Positions 1 through 7,662 of a stretch of 64,000 nucleotides of DNA are shown one piece after another. The notes beneath the pieces are model-generated. The model worked only from the letters and a program-made list of their open reading frames with translations, had not been told where the DNA came from and ran no database searches. Position 1 is the stretch's first letter, and every line of letters starts with the position of its first letter. This DNA is from Bradyrhizobium valentinum (lineage in GTDB: Bacteria; Pseudomonadota; Alphaproteobacteria; Rhizobiales; Xanthobacteraceae): assembly GCF_001440405.1 (NCBI RefSeq), contig NZ_LLXX01000175.1, forward strand, positions 33,085 through 97,084. Direction: 5' to 3'. A program made the position numbers and the translations under genes.

Positions 1-1020
1 CGCGCCATCCAGCGCAGCATCAAGGGCGTCGAATATATTGCCTCCTCGGGTCCCTCGCTCGGCTCGACGCCGAAGGACGTTTTGGCTGTCCGCGGCACCA
101 TGAACCTCTACCACTATCGTCCTGTTGCGGATGAAATCTACCGCGTGCCGATCCTGATCGTGATGGCCACCACCAACCGCGGCTACATCCTCGACATGGT
201 GCCCGGCCAGAGTTTTATCGAGTTTCTGTTGAAGCGCGGCTACGACGTCTACATGCTGGACTGGACCGCGCCGAAGCCGGAAGAAAAAAGCCTGCGGATG
301 GAGGACTATGTCCTCGACTTCATCCCGGATTGCGTCCGCCGCGTGCAGCAGGATTCCGGCGAGCACGACGTCACCGTGATCGGCTATTGCTTCGGCGGCG
401 TGCTGTCGCTGCTCTACGGCTCGATCTTCAACGACGGGCCGATGAAGAACCTGATCTGCTTCACCACGCCGATCGATTTCCGCGAGATGAAGCTTTTCCA
501 GAATTTCTCCGACCGTCGCTATTTCGACGTCGACCGTCTGGTCGATAGCGTCGGCAACGTGCCGCCGGAAATGATCTTGTCCTCGTTCGAAATGCTGCGG
601 CCGGCGTCACGCGCCGTCAGCCAGGTGCAATTGTGGGAGAACATCTGGAACGACGAGTTCGTAAAATCGTACCGGATGTTCGACCGCTGGGCGACCGACA
701 CGCTGCCGCTGGCCGGCGAGTATTTCCGCGACATCACCAAGAACCTGATGTGGGACAACAAGCTCTATAACGACACCATGTCGGTCGGCGGGCGCGCGGC
801 GGATATTTCCAAGATCAAGGTGCCGATCCTGCATGCGGTCGCCGAGCACGACCACATTGTGCCCTATGACGCCGCAAAACACCTGATCACCAAGGTCGGC
901 TCGACGGACAAGGAAGAGGTGATGCTGAAGGGCGGTCACGTCAGCCTGGTCGCCGGCGCCAACGCCATCAAGCGGCTGTGGCCGAAACTGGACTCCTGGT
1001 TAGGTAAGAGATCAACATGA
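1..1020 (+). CDS. phaC: Class III-type poly(3-hydroxyalkanoate) synthase, 5' truncated by window edge
   Basis: The reading frame is open from base 1, so the start lies upstream; about 339 codons are visible. It is an alpha/beta-hydrolase-fold protein with a cysteine nucleophile in GYCFGG (visible codon 130, bases 388-390), an acidic residue in AEHDH (bases 850-852) and a His in KGGHVS (bases 937-939). This is the Cys-Asp-His triad of PHA synthases, which polymerise (R)-3-hydroxyacyl-CoA at the granule surface. The short C-terminal layout and the LYHY segment near the start of the visible part fit class III PhaC (about 355 aa) rather than the near-600-aa class I enzymes. The stop overlaps the next start (ATGA), and a phasin follows 0.8 kb downstream, which supports a PHA role. 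Whether a PhaE partner lies upstream cannot be seen. Confidence 0.82.
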   Translation, partial: RAIQRSIKGVEYIASSGPSLGSTPKDVLAVRGTMNLYHYRPVADEIYRVPILIVMATTNRGYILDMVPGQSFIEFLLKRGYDVYMLDWTAPKPEEKSLRMEDYVLDFIPDCVRRVQQDSGEHDVTVIGYCFGGVLSLLYGSIFNDGPMKNLICFTTPIDFREMKLFQNFSDRRYFDVDRLVDSVGNVPPEMILSSFEMLRPASRAVSQVQLWENIWNDEFVKSYRMFDRWATDTLPLAGEYFRDITKNLMWDNKLYNDTMSVGGRAADISKIKVPILHAVAEHDHIVPYDAAKHLITKVGSTDKEEVMLKGGHVSLVAGANAIKRLWPKLDSWLGKRST

Positions 1021-1610
1021 GCGAAACACGTTCCTATCCGCGCCACGTCAAGACCGACGCCGGCGACATCGAATTCCGTCTGATGTCGCGCGCCGACGAG
1101 CCGGCGGTGCTGGCGTTTGCGCAAAAACTTCCGACGCATGATTTGCTGTTCCTGCCGCGCAACATCAGCCAGCCGAAAGTGCTGTCGGCCTGGATCAACG
1201 AGATCGAGCGCGGCGCCATCGTCAGCCTGCTCGCGGTGAAAAGCGGGACGGTGGTCGGCTGCGGCACGCTGGTGCGCGATCCCCATTCCTGGTCGCCCCA
1301 TGTCGGCGAGATTCGGATGGTGGTGTCGCTTGATGTCCGCGGGCAGGGGGTCGGCCGGACGCTGTCGCAGGAGACCTTTGCCTTGGCCTTGGGTGCCGGC
1401 CTGGAAAAGCTGTCGGTACAGATGACCGTCGACCAGCAAGCCGCGATCGCCCTGTTCGAAAGCCTGGGCTTCAAGGCCGAGGCCCTGCTGCGGGACCATG
1501 TGCGGGACGTCGACGGCAAGAAGCACGACATCGTCGTGCTCGGACACAATGTGGCGCAGGTGCGGGCGCAGATGGAGGCCTATGGGCTTCCGGGAGCGGT
1601 TCAGCACTAG
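1017..1610 (+). CDS. GNAT-family N-acetyltransferase
   Basis: This 197-aa protein has one GNAT domain. The acetyl-CoA-binding motif A is seen as VRGQGVGRTL, preceded by the beta-strand EIRMVVS, and the C-terminal half ends with a typical FESLGF segment. Its ATG overlaps the stop of the PHA synthase gene (ATGA), so the two are probably translationally coupled. The substrate cannot be told from sequence; it could be a small molecule or a protein lysine/N-terminus. Coupling to a PHA synthase suggests, but does not show, a role connected with storage granules. Confidence 0.8.
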   Translation: MSETRSYPRHVKTDAGDIEFRLMSRADEPAVLAFAQKLPTHDLLFLPRNISQPKVLSAWINEIERGAIVSLLAVKSGTVVGCGTLVRDPHSWSPHVGEIRMVVSLDVRGQGVGRTLSQETFALALGAGLEKLSVQMTVDQQAAIALFESLGFKAEALLRDHVRDVDGKKHDIVVLGHNVAQVRAQMEAYGLPGAVQH

Positions 1611-1748
1611 CGAGACACAAAATCGCGAAAACAACCCCATGCAAAGTAGATGAGGCCGGCGCCGCATTAGCCTAAAGTGGAACTTTTGCCGGTTCTCTGG
1701 GCGAACCGTTCATCCATCAGGCTCTTCACGAATTCGTGATATCGCGCT

Positions 1749-1764
1749 GCAACATTAATGTTGC
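1749..1764. promoter_or_regulatory. Perfect 16-bp palindrome upstream of the phasin gene
   Basis: GCAACATTAATGTTGC is a perfect inverted repeat about 90 bp before the phasin start. Phasin genes are commonly repressed by PhaR, which binds TGC-rich sites, so this is a candidate PhaR operator (inference). Bases 1757-1769 (AATGTTGCGTCGC) recur with one mismatch at 3916-3928, upstream of the hydrolase at 4016. Confidence 0.4.
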
Positions 1765-1856
1765 GTCGCACCATTAACTATGGCACAACACTCACGCCCC
1801 GGGCCAATCCGGACGGGGTGAGCCCATAGCTCAAACCTGAGGATGGAGAGACTGCA

Positions 1857-2333
1857 ATGACCACTGAAACCAATTCCGTGCTGGACACCGTCAAGGAAGC
1901 CTTCGCGCCCGTCACCGAGGCGTTCACCAAGCTCCAGAACCTGGAAGTTCCGGAAGCTGCCCGTGAGTTCGTGAAGAAGCAGGCCGAGACCGCCAAGGTT
2001 CGCGCCGCCGACATGCATGCCGGCTCCGAGAAGGTCACTGCCGCCATCGAGACCGCCGTTGCCGGTTCGGTTTCCGAGGCTGCCAAGATCAGCCGCAACA
2101 TCCAGCAGGCGTTTTATCAGGACGCGGAAGCGTTCTTCGCCGGCATCGACAAGCTTGCTTCGGCCAAGTCGCTGAGCGAAGCCGCCCAGATCCAGTCGGA
2201 CATGGTCCGTGCGCGCGGCGAAGTGTTCGTCTCGCGGGCGAAGGCCACCACCGAGTATCTCGGCAAGCTCGTCACCGAGGGTGCCAAGAACGCGCAGGAC
2301 AACTTCGCCAAGGTCTACTCCAAGACCGCCTGA
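1857..2333 (+). CDS. phaP: Phasin family protein (PHA granule-associated)
   Basis: This 158-aa protein is highly helical, Ala/Lys/Glu-rich, and lacks a signal peptide or membrane segment. Features of the phasin_2 family are visible: an amphipathic N-terminal half with AFTKLQNLEV, then EFVKKQAETAKV, and a second long helix ending in NAQDNFAKVYSKTA. Phasins coat PHA granules and control their number and size. A ribosome site (GGAGAG) lies a few bases before the ATG. The gene has its own 246-bp upstream region with a palindrome and a strong terminator after it, so it is probably monocistronic and highly expressed. The link to PHA is supported by the synthase gene just upstream. Confidence 0.88.
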   Translation: MTTETNSVLDTVKEAFAPVTEAFTKLQNLEVPEAAREFVKKQAETAKVRAADMHAGSEKVTAAIETAVAGSVSEAAKISRNIQQAFYQDAEAFFAGIDKLASAKSLSEAAQIQSDMVRARGEVFVSRAKATTEYLGKLVTEGAKNAQDNFAKVYSKTA

Positions 2334-2361
2334 TCGCGATCCGCCTGCCAACTGCCGTTTC

Positions 2362-2390
2362 GAAGGCCCGCCTAGGCGGGCCTTCTTTTT
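2362..2390 (+). terminator. Rho-independent terminator after phasin
   Basis: A perfect 24-bp palindrome (2362-2385, core GCCCGCCTAGGCGGGC) is followed directly by TTTTT. It lies 29 bp after the phasin stop and is the clearest intrinsic terminator in the window. Confidence 0.9.
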
Positions 2391-2418
2391 GTCTGCCGTC
2401 GCCATAAGTCAGTCTGGA

Positions 2419-2517
2419 CCCTCATGGTGAGGAGGCGCTCTTGCGCCGTCTCGAACCATGAGGCCACGATGGGCCTCATCCTTCGAGACGCCGCTTCGCG
2501 GCTCCTCAGGATGAGGG
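2419..2517. repeat. Intergenic palindromic repeat, family 1 (paired)
   Basis: Two hairpin units sit head to head. The first runs from CCCTCATGGTGAGGAGGCGC to CGTCTCGAACCATGAGG; the second runs from CATCCTTCGAGACGCC to GGCTCCTCAGGATGAGGG. This is the commonest repeat type in the window. The unit ends 22 bp before the DUF445 gene. Confidence 0.85.
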
Positions 2518-2539
2518 TCGCCGCCATTCGAAAGCCGTC

Positions 2540-3826
2540 ATGAGCCTTCCCGGCACATTCGTCATCGACGCTCCCGCCGACGCCGCGCACGCCGCCGAAT
2601 TGCGGCGCGTGAAGTTGCTGGCGACGCTGGTGCTGGCGGCGACGTTTGTAATTTTCCTGGCGGCGAGGGCGCTGCTGCCCCTGCATCCCGCGTTCGGCTT
2701 TATCGCGGCGTTTGCCGAGGCCGCTACCATCGGTGGCCTGGCGGACTGGTATGCCGTGGTCGCCTTGTTCAAAAGGCCTCTGGGATTGCCGATTCCGCAC
2801 ACCGCGATCATTCAGAGCAATCAACAGCGCATCGCCGACAAGCTCGGCGAATTCATCGAGGTGCATTTCCTCGAAGCGGCGCCCGTCGAAGCGAAACTGC
2901 GGCAGATCGATTTCGGCTCGTTCATCGCCGACTGGCTGCGCGACCGCAAGCGTAGCGAGGATCTCGCGCGCTTTGCGCTGCGGCTGCTGCCTGAGGCGGT
3001 CGCTGCGACGGAGAATTCCGGGTTGATGACCTTCGTCAGCCGCCGCATCACCGCGCAACTGATGGCGATCGATCTCGCGCCGCTCGCCGCCGGCACGCTG
3101 CGCGCCTTTGTGAAAGAAGGCCGCCATCAGGGTCTGCTCGACGATCTCCTGCGCGGAGTGCATGAGACGATGACGCAGGCCGAGACCATGGCGATGATCC
3201 GCGAGAAGATCCGCGCCGAATTGCCGACGCTTTTAAAACTCTATCGCGCCGACAAGTTTCTGGTGAACAAGATCGTGGCCTCGGCGACGGCGTTCTTCGA
3301 GGAAGTTCGTAACGACCCCAAGCATCCGTTTCGCGGCGAGTTCGATCGCATGGTGCTGACCTTCGTAGACCGGCTCGGTACCGATCCGGCCTACGCCGAA
3401 CGCATCGCCGGCCTGAAGCGCGATCTTTTGGCGCGGCCCGAGCTGACCAGCCTTGCGCGTCACATCTGGGAGAATGTGCGCACCTTCTTCGAACGCAGCG
3501 CCTCGGGCGAGACGCAGGTGTTGGAGCAATATCTGGTGCGCATGTTCGTGAAAGCGGGCGAGGCGCTGGCCGGCGATGCCGAGTTGCGCACCGAAATCAA
3601 CCAGGGCCTCGTGGCCGTGCTGCGTACTGTGGTCGCCGAACAGAAGAGCGGCGTCTCGACCTTCATCTCGGATCAGGTGAAATCCTGGGACATGGGACAG
3701 TTGATCTCGCTGATCGAAATCAACATCGGCCGCGACCTGCAGTACATCCGCTTCAACGGCTCGCTGATCGGCGGGCTGGCAGGGCTAGCGCTCTATACTC
3801 TCGAATACTTGCTGCGGCTGCTGTGA
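2540..3826 (+). CDS. DUF445 family membrane protein
   Basis: This 428-aa protein has one N-terminal membrane segment (about residues 27-48), a long helical soluble region, and a second membrane segment at the extreme C-terminus (GSLIGGLAGLALYTLEYLL). The block LADWYAVVALFKRPLGLPIP followed by HTAII is the hallmark of DUF445 (YjiN-like) proteins, and the length is usual for the family. No biochemical role is established for the family. The start codon follows an intergenic repeat and has only a weak ribosome site. It stands alone, with 190 bp to the next gene. Confidence 0.85.
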   Translation: MSLPGTFVIDAPADAAHAAELRRVKLLATLVLAATFVIFLAARALLPLHPAFGFIAAFAEAATIGGLADWYAVVALFKRPLGLPIPHTAIIQSNQQRIADKLGEFIEVHFLEAAPVEAKLRQIDFGSFIADWLRDRKRSEDLARFALRLLPEAVAATENSGLMTFVSRRITAQLMAIDLAPLAAGTLRAFVKEGRHQGLLDDLLRGVHETMTQAETMAMIREKIRAELPTLLKLYRADKFLVNKIVASATAFFEEVRNDPKHPFRGEFDRMVLTFVDRLGTDPAYAERIAGLKRDLLARPELTSLARHIWENVRTFFERSASGETQVLEQYLVRMFVKAGEALAGDAELRTEINQGLVAVLRTVVAEQKSGVSTFISDQVKSWDMGQLISLIEINIGRDLQYIRFNGSLIGGLAGLALYTLEYLLRLL

Positions 3827-3915
3827 CTAATTAATCACGTCAACGCTTTCGTTATCCGGGATGTGATCTGGGCCGCTTGCAAGAGCAAAACCGGTTCCTT
3901 AGCTTTTTGTGGAAC

Positions 3916-3928
3916 AATGTTGCGTTGC
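3916..3928. promoter_or_regulatory. 13-bp motif shared with the phasin upstream region
   Basis: AATGTTGCGTTGC matches AATGTTGCGTCGC at 1757-1769 in 12 of 13 bases. Both lie about 90 bp upstream of a start codon (phasin at 1857, hydrolase at 4016). A shared regulator is possible; this is inference from two sites only. Confidence 0.3.
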
Positions 3929-4015
3929 GGTGAGATTCTGCTGCGTTTGCGTCCATTCAACCCAACGAGCGGCTTGGCTGCCGAGACGTAAGGGGCCAGC
4001 CCGAGAGGAGATACG

Positions 4016-4786
4016 ATGTCCGTTGCTGCGCAGCCGCTTTCACCGCCGTCCAGAACGCTGATGTTTCTGGAGGGGCGAGCCATTCACGAATTGGGTGCGT
4101 TTCTCGGCGCGTTGCCGCTTCTGAGCCTTGCGCCGCGTGGCGATGGGCATCCGGTGCTGGTGCTGCCCGGGCTTGTGGCGTCCGACACCTCGACGCGCCC
4201 GTTGCGTTCCTTTCTGCGCAATCGCGGCTACGCCGTCAGCGGCTGGCGACAGGGACGCAATCTCGGGCTGCGTCATGGCGTGCAGAACGCGATGGTCGAT
4301 CTGGTTCACGAATTGAATGACACGCATGGTCGCAAGGTTTCGCTGGTCGGCTGGAGCCTCGGCGGCCTCTACGCCCGCCAGCTCGCCAAGATGATGCCGG
4401 AGCGCGTGCGCTCGGTGATCACGCTCGGCAGCCCGTTCGCCGCGGGGCCGAAGGCGACCAACGCGTGGCGCGTCTACGAGATGGCAAGCGGGCGACGCGC
4501 CGATGAAGAGGATGCGCGTTTCGGCGGCGCGCTGTCGTCGACGCCGCCGGTGCCGACCACGGCGATCTTCAGCCGCACCGACGGCATCTGCGCCTGGCAG
4601 GGCTGCATGGAAAAGACGTCAGCGACCTCTGAGAGCATCGAGGTCGAGAGCAGCCATTGCGGCATGGGCCATCACCCGGCCGTGGTCTACGCGGTCGCCG
4701 ACCGCCTGGCGCAGCCGGAAGGCGAATGGGCGCCGTTCGATCGAAGCGGCTGGCGCAGCCTGGTTTATCCGAACCCGCATCGCTGA
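4016..4786 (+). CDS. Alpha/beta hydrolase (triacylglycerol lipase/esterase-like)
   Basis: This 256-aa protein has an alpha/beta hydrolase fold. The oxyanion region is VLVLPGLVASD, and the nucleophile elbow GWSLGG places the catalytic serine at residue 114. A late histidine in SSHCGMGHHP could complete the triad. There is no signal peptide, so it is probably cytoplasmic. A good ribosome site (GAGGAG) lies 8 bases before the ATG. The substrate is unknown. A regulatory motif shared with the phasin gene raises the possibility of a lipid or PHA substrate, but that is speculative. Confidence 0.78.
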   Translation: MSVAAQPLSPPSRTLMFLEGRAIHELGAFLGALPLLSLAPRGDGHPVLVLPGLVASDTSTRPLRSFLRNRGYAVSGWRQGRNLGLRHGVQNAMVDLVHELNDTHGRKVSLVGWSLGGLYARQLAKMMPERVRSVITLGSPFAAGPKATNAWRVYEMASGRRADEEDARFGGALSSTPPVPTTAIFSRTDGICAWQGCMEKTSATSESIEVESSHCGMGHHPAVVYAVADRLAQPEGEWAPFDRSGWRSLVYPNPHR

Positions 4787-4823
4787 AGCGGACGGAAATC
4801 CCGACTGGGTATATCAGGGCCAC

Positions 4824-4941
4824 ATGGTTCGAGACGCGCGGCGTTGCCGCGCTCCTCACCATGAGGGTCTAAGAGACCTCGTCCTGAGCTGTCAGACCTC
4901 GTCCTGAGGAGCGGCGTTTTCGCCGCGTCTCGAAGGATGAA
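4824..4941. repeat. Intergenic palindromic repeat, family 1 (paired)
   Basis: The left arm starts ATGGTTCGAGACGCGCGG and the right unit ends GCGTCTCGAAGGATGAAG. A partly repeated CCTCGTCCTGAG sits in the middle (4877-4909). It separates the hydrolase gene from paaX. Confidence 0.8.
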
Positions 4942-4996
4942 GCCCCGCTCTATCTGCCGTTGTCGCGATCCCGCAAAACGCGGTATGCCTTGACGC

Positions 4997-5866
4997 ATGC
5001 CGCCGCCGCTTGCCCGTATCATTCAACACTTGAAGCGCGAACCTTCGCGCACCGGCTCCATCGTCATCACCGTGTTCGGCGATGCCATCGTACCGCGCGG
5101 CGGCTCGGTATGGCTCGGCACGCTGCTCGAATTCTTCGAGCAACTCGACATCGACGCCAGCGTGGTGCGCACCGCGATGTCGCGACTGACCGCCGATGGC
5201 TGGTTCGAGCGCAACAAGGTCGGCCGCAACAGCTTCTATCGCCTGGTGCAAAGCGGGCGGCAAACTTTTGATATCGCAACGAAACACATCTATGGGCCAC
5301 CGGCCTCCGACTGGACCGGCCGGTTCGAACTGCTGTTGATCGGCAATGGTGAAGATCGCGACGCCTCGCGCGAGGCGCTGAAGAATGCGGGCTTCGGCAG
5401 CCCGCTGCCGGGCGTGTGGGTCGCGCCGTCGGGCGTGCCCGTGCCGGCGGAAGCGGCTGGAGCCATCCGTCTTGAAGTATCGGCCGAAGACGACAGCGGG
5501 CGGCGCCTGCTCAGCGAGAGCTGGCCGCTTGATCGCACCGCGGACGCCTATCAGAAATTCATGAAGACCTTCGAGCCGCTGCATGGCTGGATTATCAGGG
5601 GGGAACGGCTGGCGGAAGCCGACGCCTTCACCGCGCGCGTGCTTCTGATCCACCATTATCGCCGCGTGGTGCTCCGTGACCCGCTGTTGCCGACGTCGCT
5701 GCTGCCCGCGGACTGGCCGGGAAGGGCGGCCCGCACGCTGTGCGGCGACATCTATCGCGCGCTGCTTCCCGCTTCGGAACAATGGCTTGACCTGCACGCA
5801 ACGAATGAAAGCGGCCCGCTTCCGAAGCCCGGCGCCGAACTGTTCCAGCGGTTCGATGGGTCGTGA
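4997..5866 (+). CDS. paaX: PaaX family transcriptional repressor of phenylacetate catabolism
   Basis: This 289-aa protein has an N-terminal winged-helix region (about residues 35-80, with VVRTAMSRLTADGWFERNK and GRNSFYRL) followed by the PaaX central and C-terminal domains. PaaX proteins repress paa operons and are released by phenylacetyl-CoA. The gene lies immediately upstream of, and in the same direction as, paaA, with 75 bp between them. Many relatives place the regulator at the end of the operon or divergently. The ATG has no strong ribosome site. The identification rests on the family pattern plus the paa context. Confidence 0.92.
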   Translation: MPPPLARIIQHLKREPSRTGSIVITVFGDAIVPRGGSVWLGTLLEFFEQLDIDASVVRTAMSRLTADGWFERNKVGRNSFYRLVQSGRQTFDIATKHIYGPPASDWTGRFELLLIGNGEDRDASREALKNAGFGSPLPGVWVAPSGVPVPAEAAGAIRLEVSAEDDSGRRLLSESWPLDRTADAYQKFMKTFEPLHGWIIRGERLAEADAFTARVLLIHHYRRVVLRDPLLPTSLLPADWPGRAARTLCGDIYRALLPASEQWLDLHATNESGPLPKPGAELFQRFDGS

Positions 5867-5879
5867 ATACGTTACAGAA

Positions 5880-5935
5880 ATATATTGCATATCGAAAATT
5901 ATGTTATATATTGCCTCCCAACAAATATCGGGAGG
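5880..5935 (+). promoter_or_regulatory. Candidate paaA promoter, PaaX operator region and ribosome site
   Basis: This AT-rich island in GC-rich DNA holds a direct repeat ATATATTGC at 5880-5888 and 5906-5914. TTGCAT (5885-5890) and TATATT (5907-5912), 16 bp apart, could act as -35 and -10 elements. GGAGG at 5931-5935 is an ideal ribosome site for paaA. PaaX binding is inferred from position only. Confidence 0.5.
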
Positions 5936-5941
5936 TCCGCC

Positions 5942-6934
5942 ATGTATACGCAGGCGCTCAATTCGTCCGAGGGCGAAGACCGCAACATTGAGGACGCCGC
6001 GCGGGCTGCGCAGTTTCAGGCGCGCATCGACGCCGACGAGCGCATCGAGCCCAACGACTGGATGCCGGCGGCCTATCGCAAGACGCTGACGCGGCAGATT
6101 TCCCAGCACGCGCATTCCGAAATCGTCGGCATGCTTCCCGAGGGCAACTGGATCACCCGCGCGCCGTCGCTACGCCGCAAGGTCGCGCTGCTCGCGAAAG
6201 TTCAGGACGAGTGCGGCCATGGACTTTATCTCTACGCCGCCGCCGAGACGCTCGGCTCCTCGCGCGAGGAGCTCGTCGATCTCATGCTGGCGGGCAAGGC
6301 AAAGTATTCCTCGATCTTCAACTATCCGACGCTGACCTGGGCAGACATCGGCACCATCGGCTGGCTGGTCGATGGCGCGGCGATCATGAACCAGATCCCG
6401 CTGTGCCGCTGTTCCTACGGCCCTTACGCGCGCGCGATGATCCGCGTCTGCAAGGAGGAGTCCTTCCATCAGCGCCAGGGCTTTGAGATCATGCTGACGC
6501 TGTGCCGCGGCACCGACGAACAGAAGGCGATGGCGCAGGATGCGCTGAACCGATGGTGGTGGCCAGTCTTGATGATGTTCGGCCCGCCCGATCAGGTCAG
6601 CCAGCACAGCGACACCTCGACCAAGTGGAAGATCAAGCGCTTCTCCAACGACGAGCTACGCCAGAAATTCGTCGATGCCACGGTGCCGCAGGCGCAATTC
6701 CTCGGGCTGACAATTCCCGATCCCGGCATGAAGCAGAACGTCGACGGCAATTGGGAATACAGCGCGATCGATTGGGAAGAGTTCAAGCAGGTGCTGGCTG
6801 GCAACGGCCCCTGCAACCGTGATCGCCTGGCCGCGCGGCGCAAGGCGCATGAGGACGGCGGCTGGGTGCGCGAGGCGGCAATGGCCTATGCCGAGAAGCG
6901 CCGGCAGCGCTCCGCCTTGCAGGCCGCAGAGTAG
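5942..6934 (+). CDS. paaA: 1,2-phenylacetyl-CoA epoxidase, catalytic subunit PaaA
   Basis: This 330-aa ferritin-like diiron protein is the oxygen-activating subunit of the PaaABCDE multicomponent monooxygenase, which epoxidises the ring of phenylacetyl-CoA. Iron-ligand motifs are visible as KVQDECGHGLY (ExxH) and CKEESFHQRQGF (ExxxH). The length matches the family. The start chosen is the ATG at 5942, just after GGAGG; the frame is open further upstream, but the earlier in-frame TTG falls in the promoter-like region. It begins the paaABCDE gene order, with paaB 11 bp downstream. Confidence 0.96.
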   Translation: MYTQALNSSEGEDRNIEDAARAAQFQARIDADERIEPNDWMPAAYRKTLTRQISQHAHSEIVGMLPEGNWITRAPSLRRKVALLAKVQDECGHGLYLYAAAETLGSSREELVDLMLAGKAKYSSIFNYPTLTWADIGTIGWLVDGAAIMNQIPLCRCSYGPYARAMIRVCKEESFHQRQGFEIMLTLCRGTDEQKAMAQDALNRWWWPVLMMFGPPDQVSQHSDTSTKWKIKRFSNDELRQKFVDATVPQAQFLGLTIPDPGMKQNVDGNWEYSAIDWEEFKQVLAGNGPCNRDRLAARRKAHEDGGWVREAAMAYAEKRRQRSALQAAE

Positions 6935-6945
6935 GGAGACGATCA

Positions 6946-7233
6946 ATGGCAACGCCGAACATTCCGCTCTGGGAAGTCTTTATCCGCAGCCGCAACGGGC
7001 TGGCGCACAAGCATGTCGGCTCGCTGCATGCGACCGATGCGACGCTGGCGCTGCAGGCTGCGCGCGACATCTACACCCGCCGCGGTGAGGGCCTTTCGAT
7101 CTGGGTGGTGCCGTCGAGCGCGATCACCGCGTCCGATCCGTCCGAGAAGGGCATGATGTTCGAGCCGGCGGAATCCAAGATCTACCGGCACCCGACGTTT
7201 TACGACGTGCCCGAGGAAGTCGGGCATATGTGA
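6946..7233 (+). CDS. paaB: 1,2-phenylacetyl-CoA epoxidase subunit PaaB
   Basis: This 95-aa protein is the small PaaB subunit. It opens with IPLWEVFIRSRNGLAHKHVG and contains AARDIYTRRGEG and IWVVPSSAI, all typical of the family. PaaB is thought to bridge the catalytic PaaA-PaaC heterodimers. It has a ribosome site (AGGGAG) before the ATG and lies 11 bp after paaA. The next gene, paaC, is normally immediately downstream but here is separated by about 430 bp of repeats. Confidence 0.95.
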   Translation: MATPNIPLWEVFIRSRNGLAHKHVGSLHATDATLALQAARDIYTRRGEGLSIWVVPSSAITASDPSEKGMMFEPAESKIYRHPTFYDVPEEVGHM

Positions 7234-7662
7234 CTCTTTTCTCTCCTCATGGTGAGGAGCGCGGAACGCGCGTCTCGAACCATGAGGCCCGAGATGTCGA
7301 TGCAAGTACAACAGGCCTCATCCTGAGGAGCTTGCGAAGCAAGCGTCTCGAAGGATGGCGGCAGAGGGACTCGTGGCCCATCCTTCGAGACGCGCGTTCC
7401 GCGCTCCTCAGGATGAGGTTTGAGCTAGTGGATACAGGTGGAAGCAGAATGACCGTTGCCAACATCACCGTCTCCGGACGATGCTTCGCATCGCCGGGAG
7501 AACCACGAGGCCCGCGGCCAAGAATACAGACCTCATCCTGAGGAGCTTGCGAAGCAAGCGTCTCGAAGGATGGCGGCAGAGGGACTCGTGGCCATCCTTC
7601 GAGACGCGCGTTCCGCGCTCCTCAGGATGGGGTTTGAGCAAGTGGATACAGGTGGAAGCAGA
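7234..7662 (+). repeat. 429-bp repeat block between paaB and paaC, with a ~160-bp tandem duplication
   Basis: No gene is seen here. The block holds family 1 palindromes from 7243 to about 7632. Bases 7316-7476 recur at 7531-7690 (offset 215, then 214 after a 1-bp deletion). The repeated unit runs from CCTCATCCTGAGGAGCTTGC through GGTGGAAGCAGA and into the first nine codons of paaC, so both a hairpin and the paaC ribosome-binding region are doubled. Confidence 0.9.
7449..7541 (+). other. Decoy paaC start: duplicated first nine codons leading to a 30-codon dead-end frame
   Basis: ATGACCGTTGCC... at 7449 copies the true paaC start at 7663 with the same upstream leader (TGGATACAGGTGGAAGCAGA). 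After GTCTCC the frame runs into a repeat and stops at TGA 7539-7541. If translated it would yield about 30 residues. The join is at CGTCTCCG, which occurs both in paaC and in the repeat. Confidence 0.75.

Noticed and set aside
7243..7632. Possible CRISPR array between paaB and paaC
   Set aside because: The repeats are palindromic, irregularly spaced and include paaC coding sequence; there are no uniform spacers and no cas genes.
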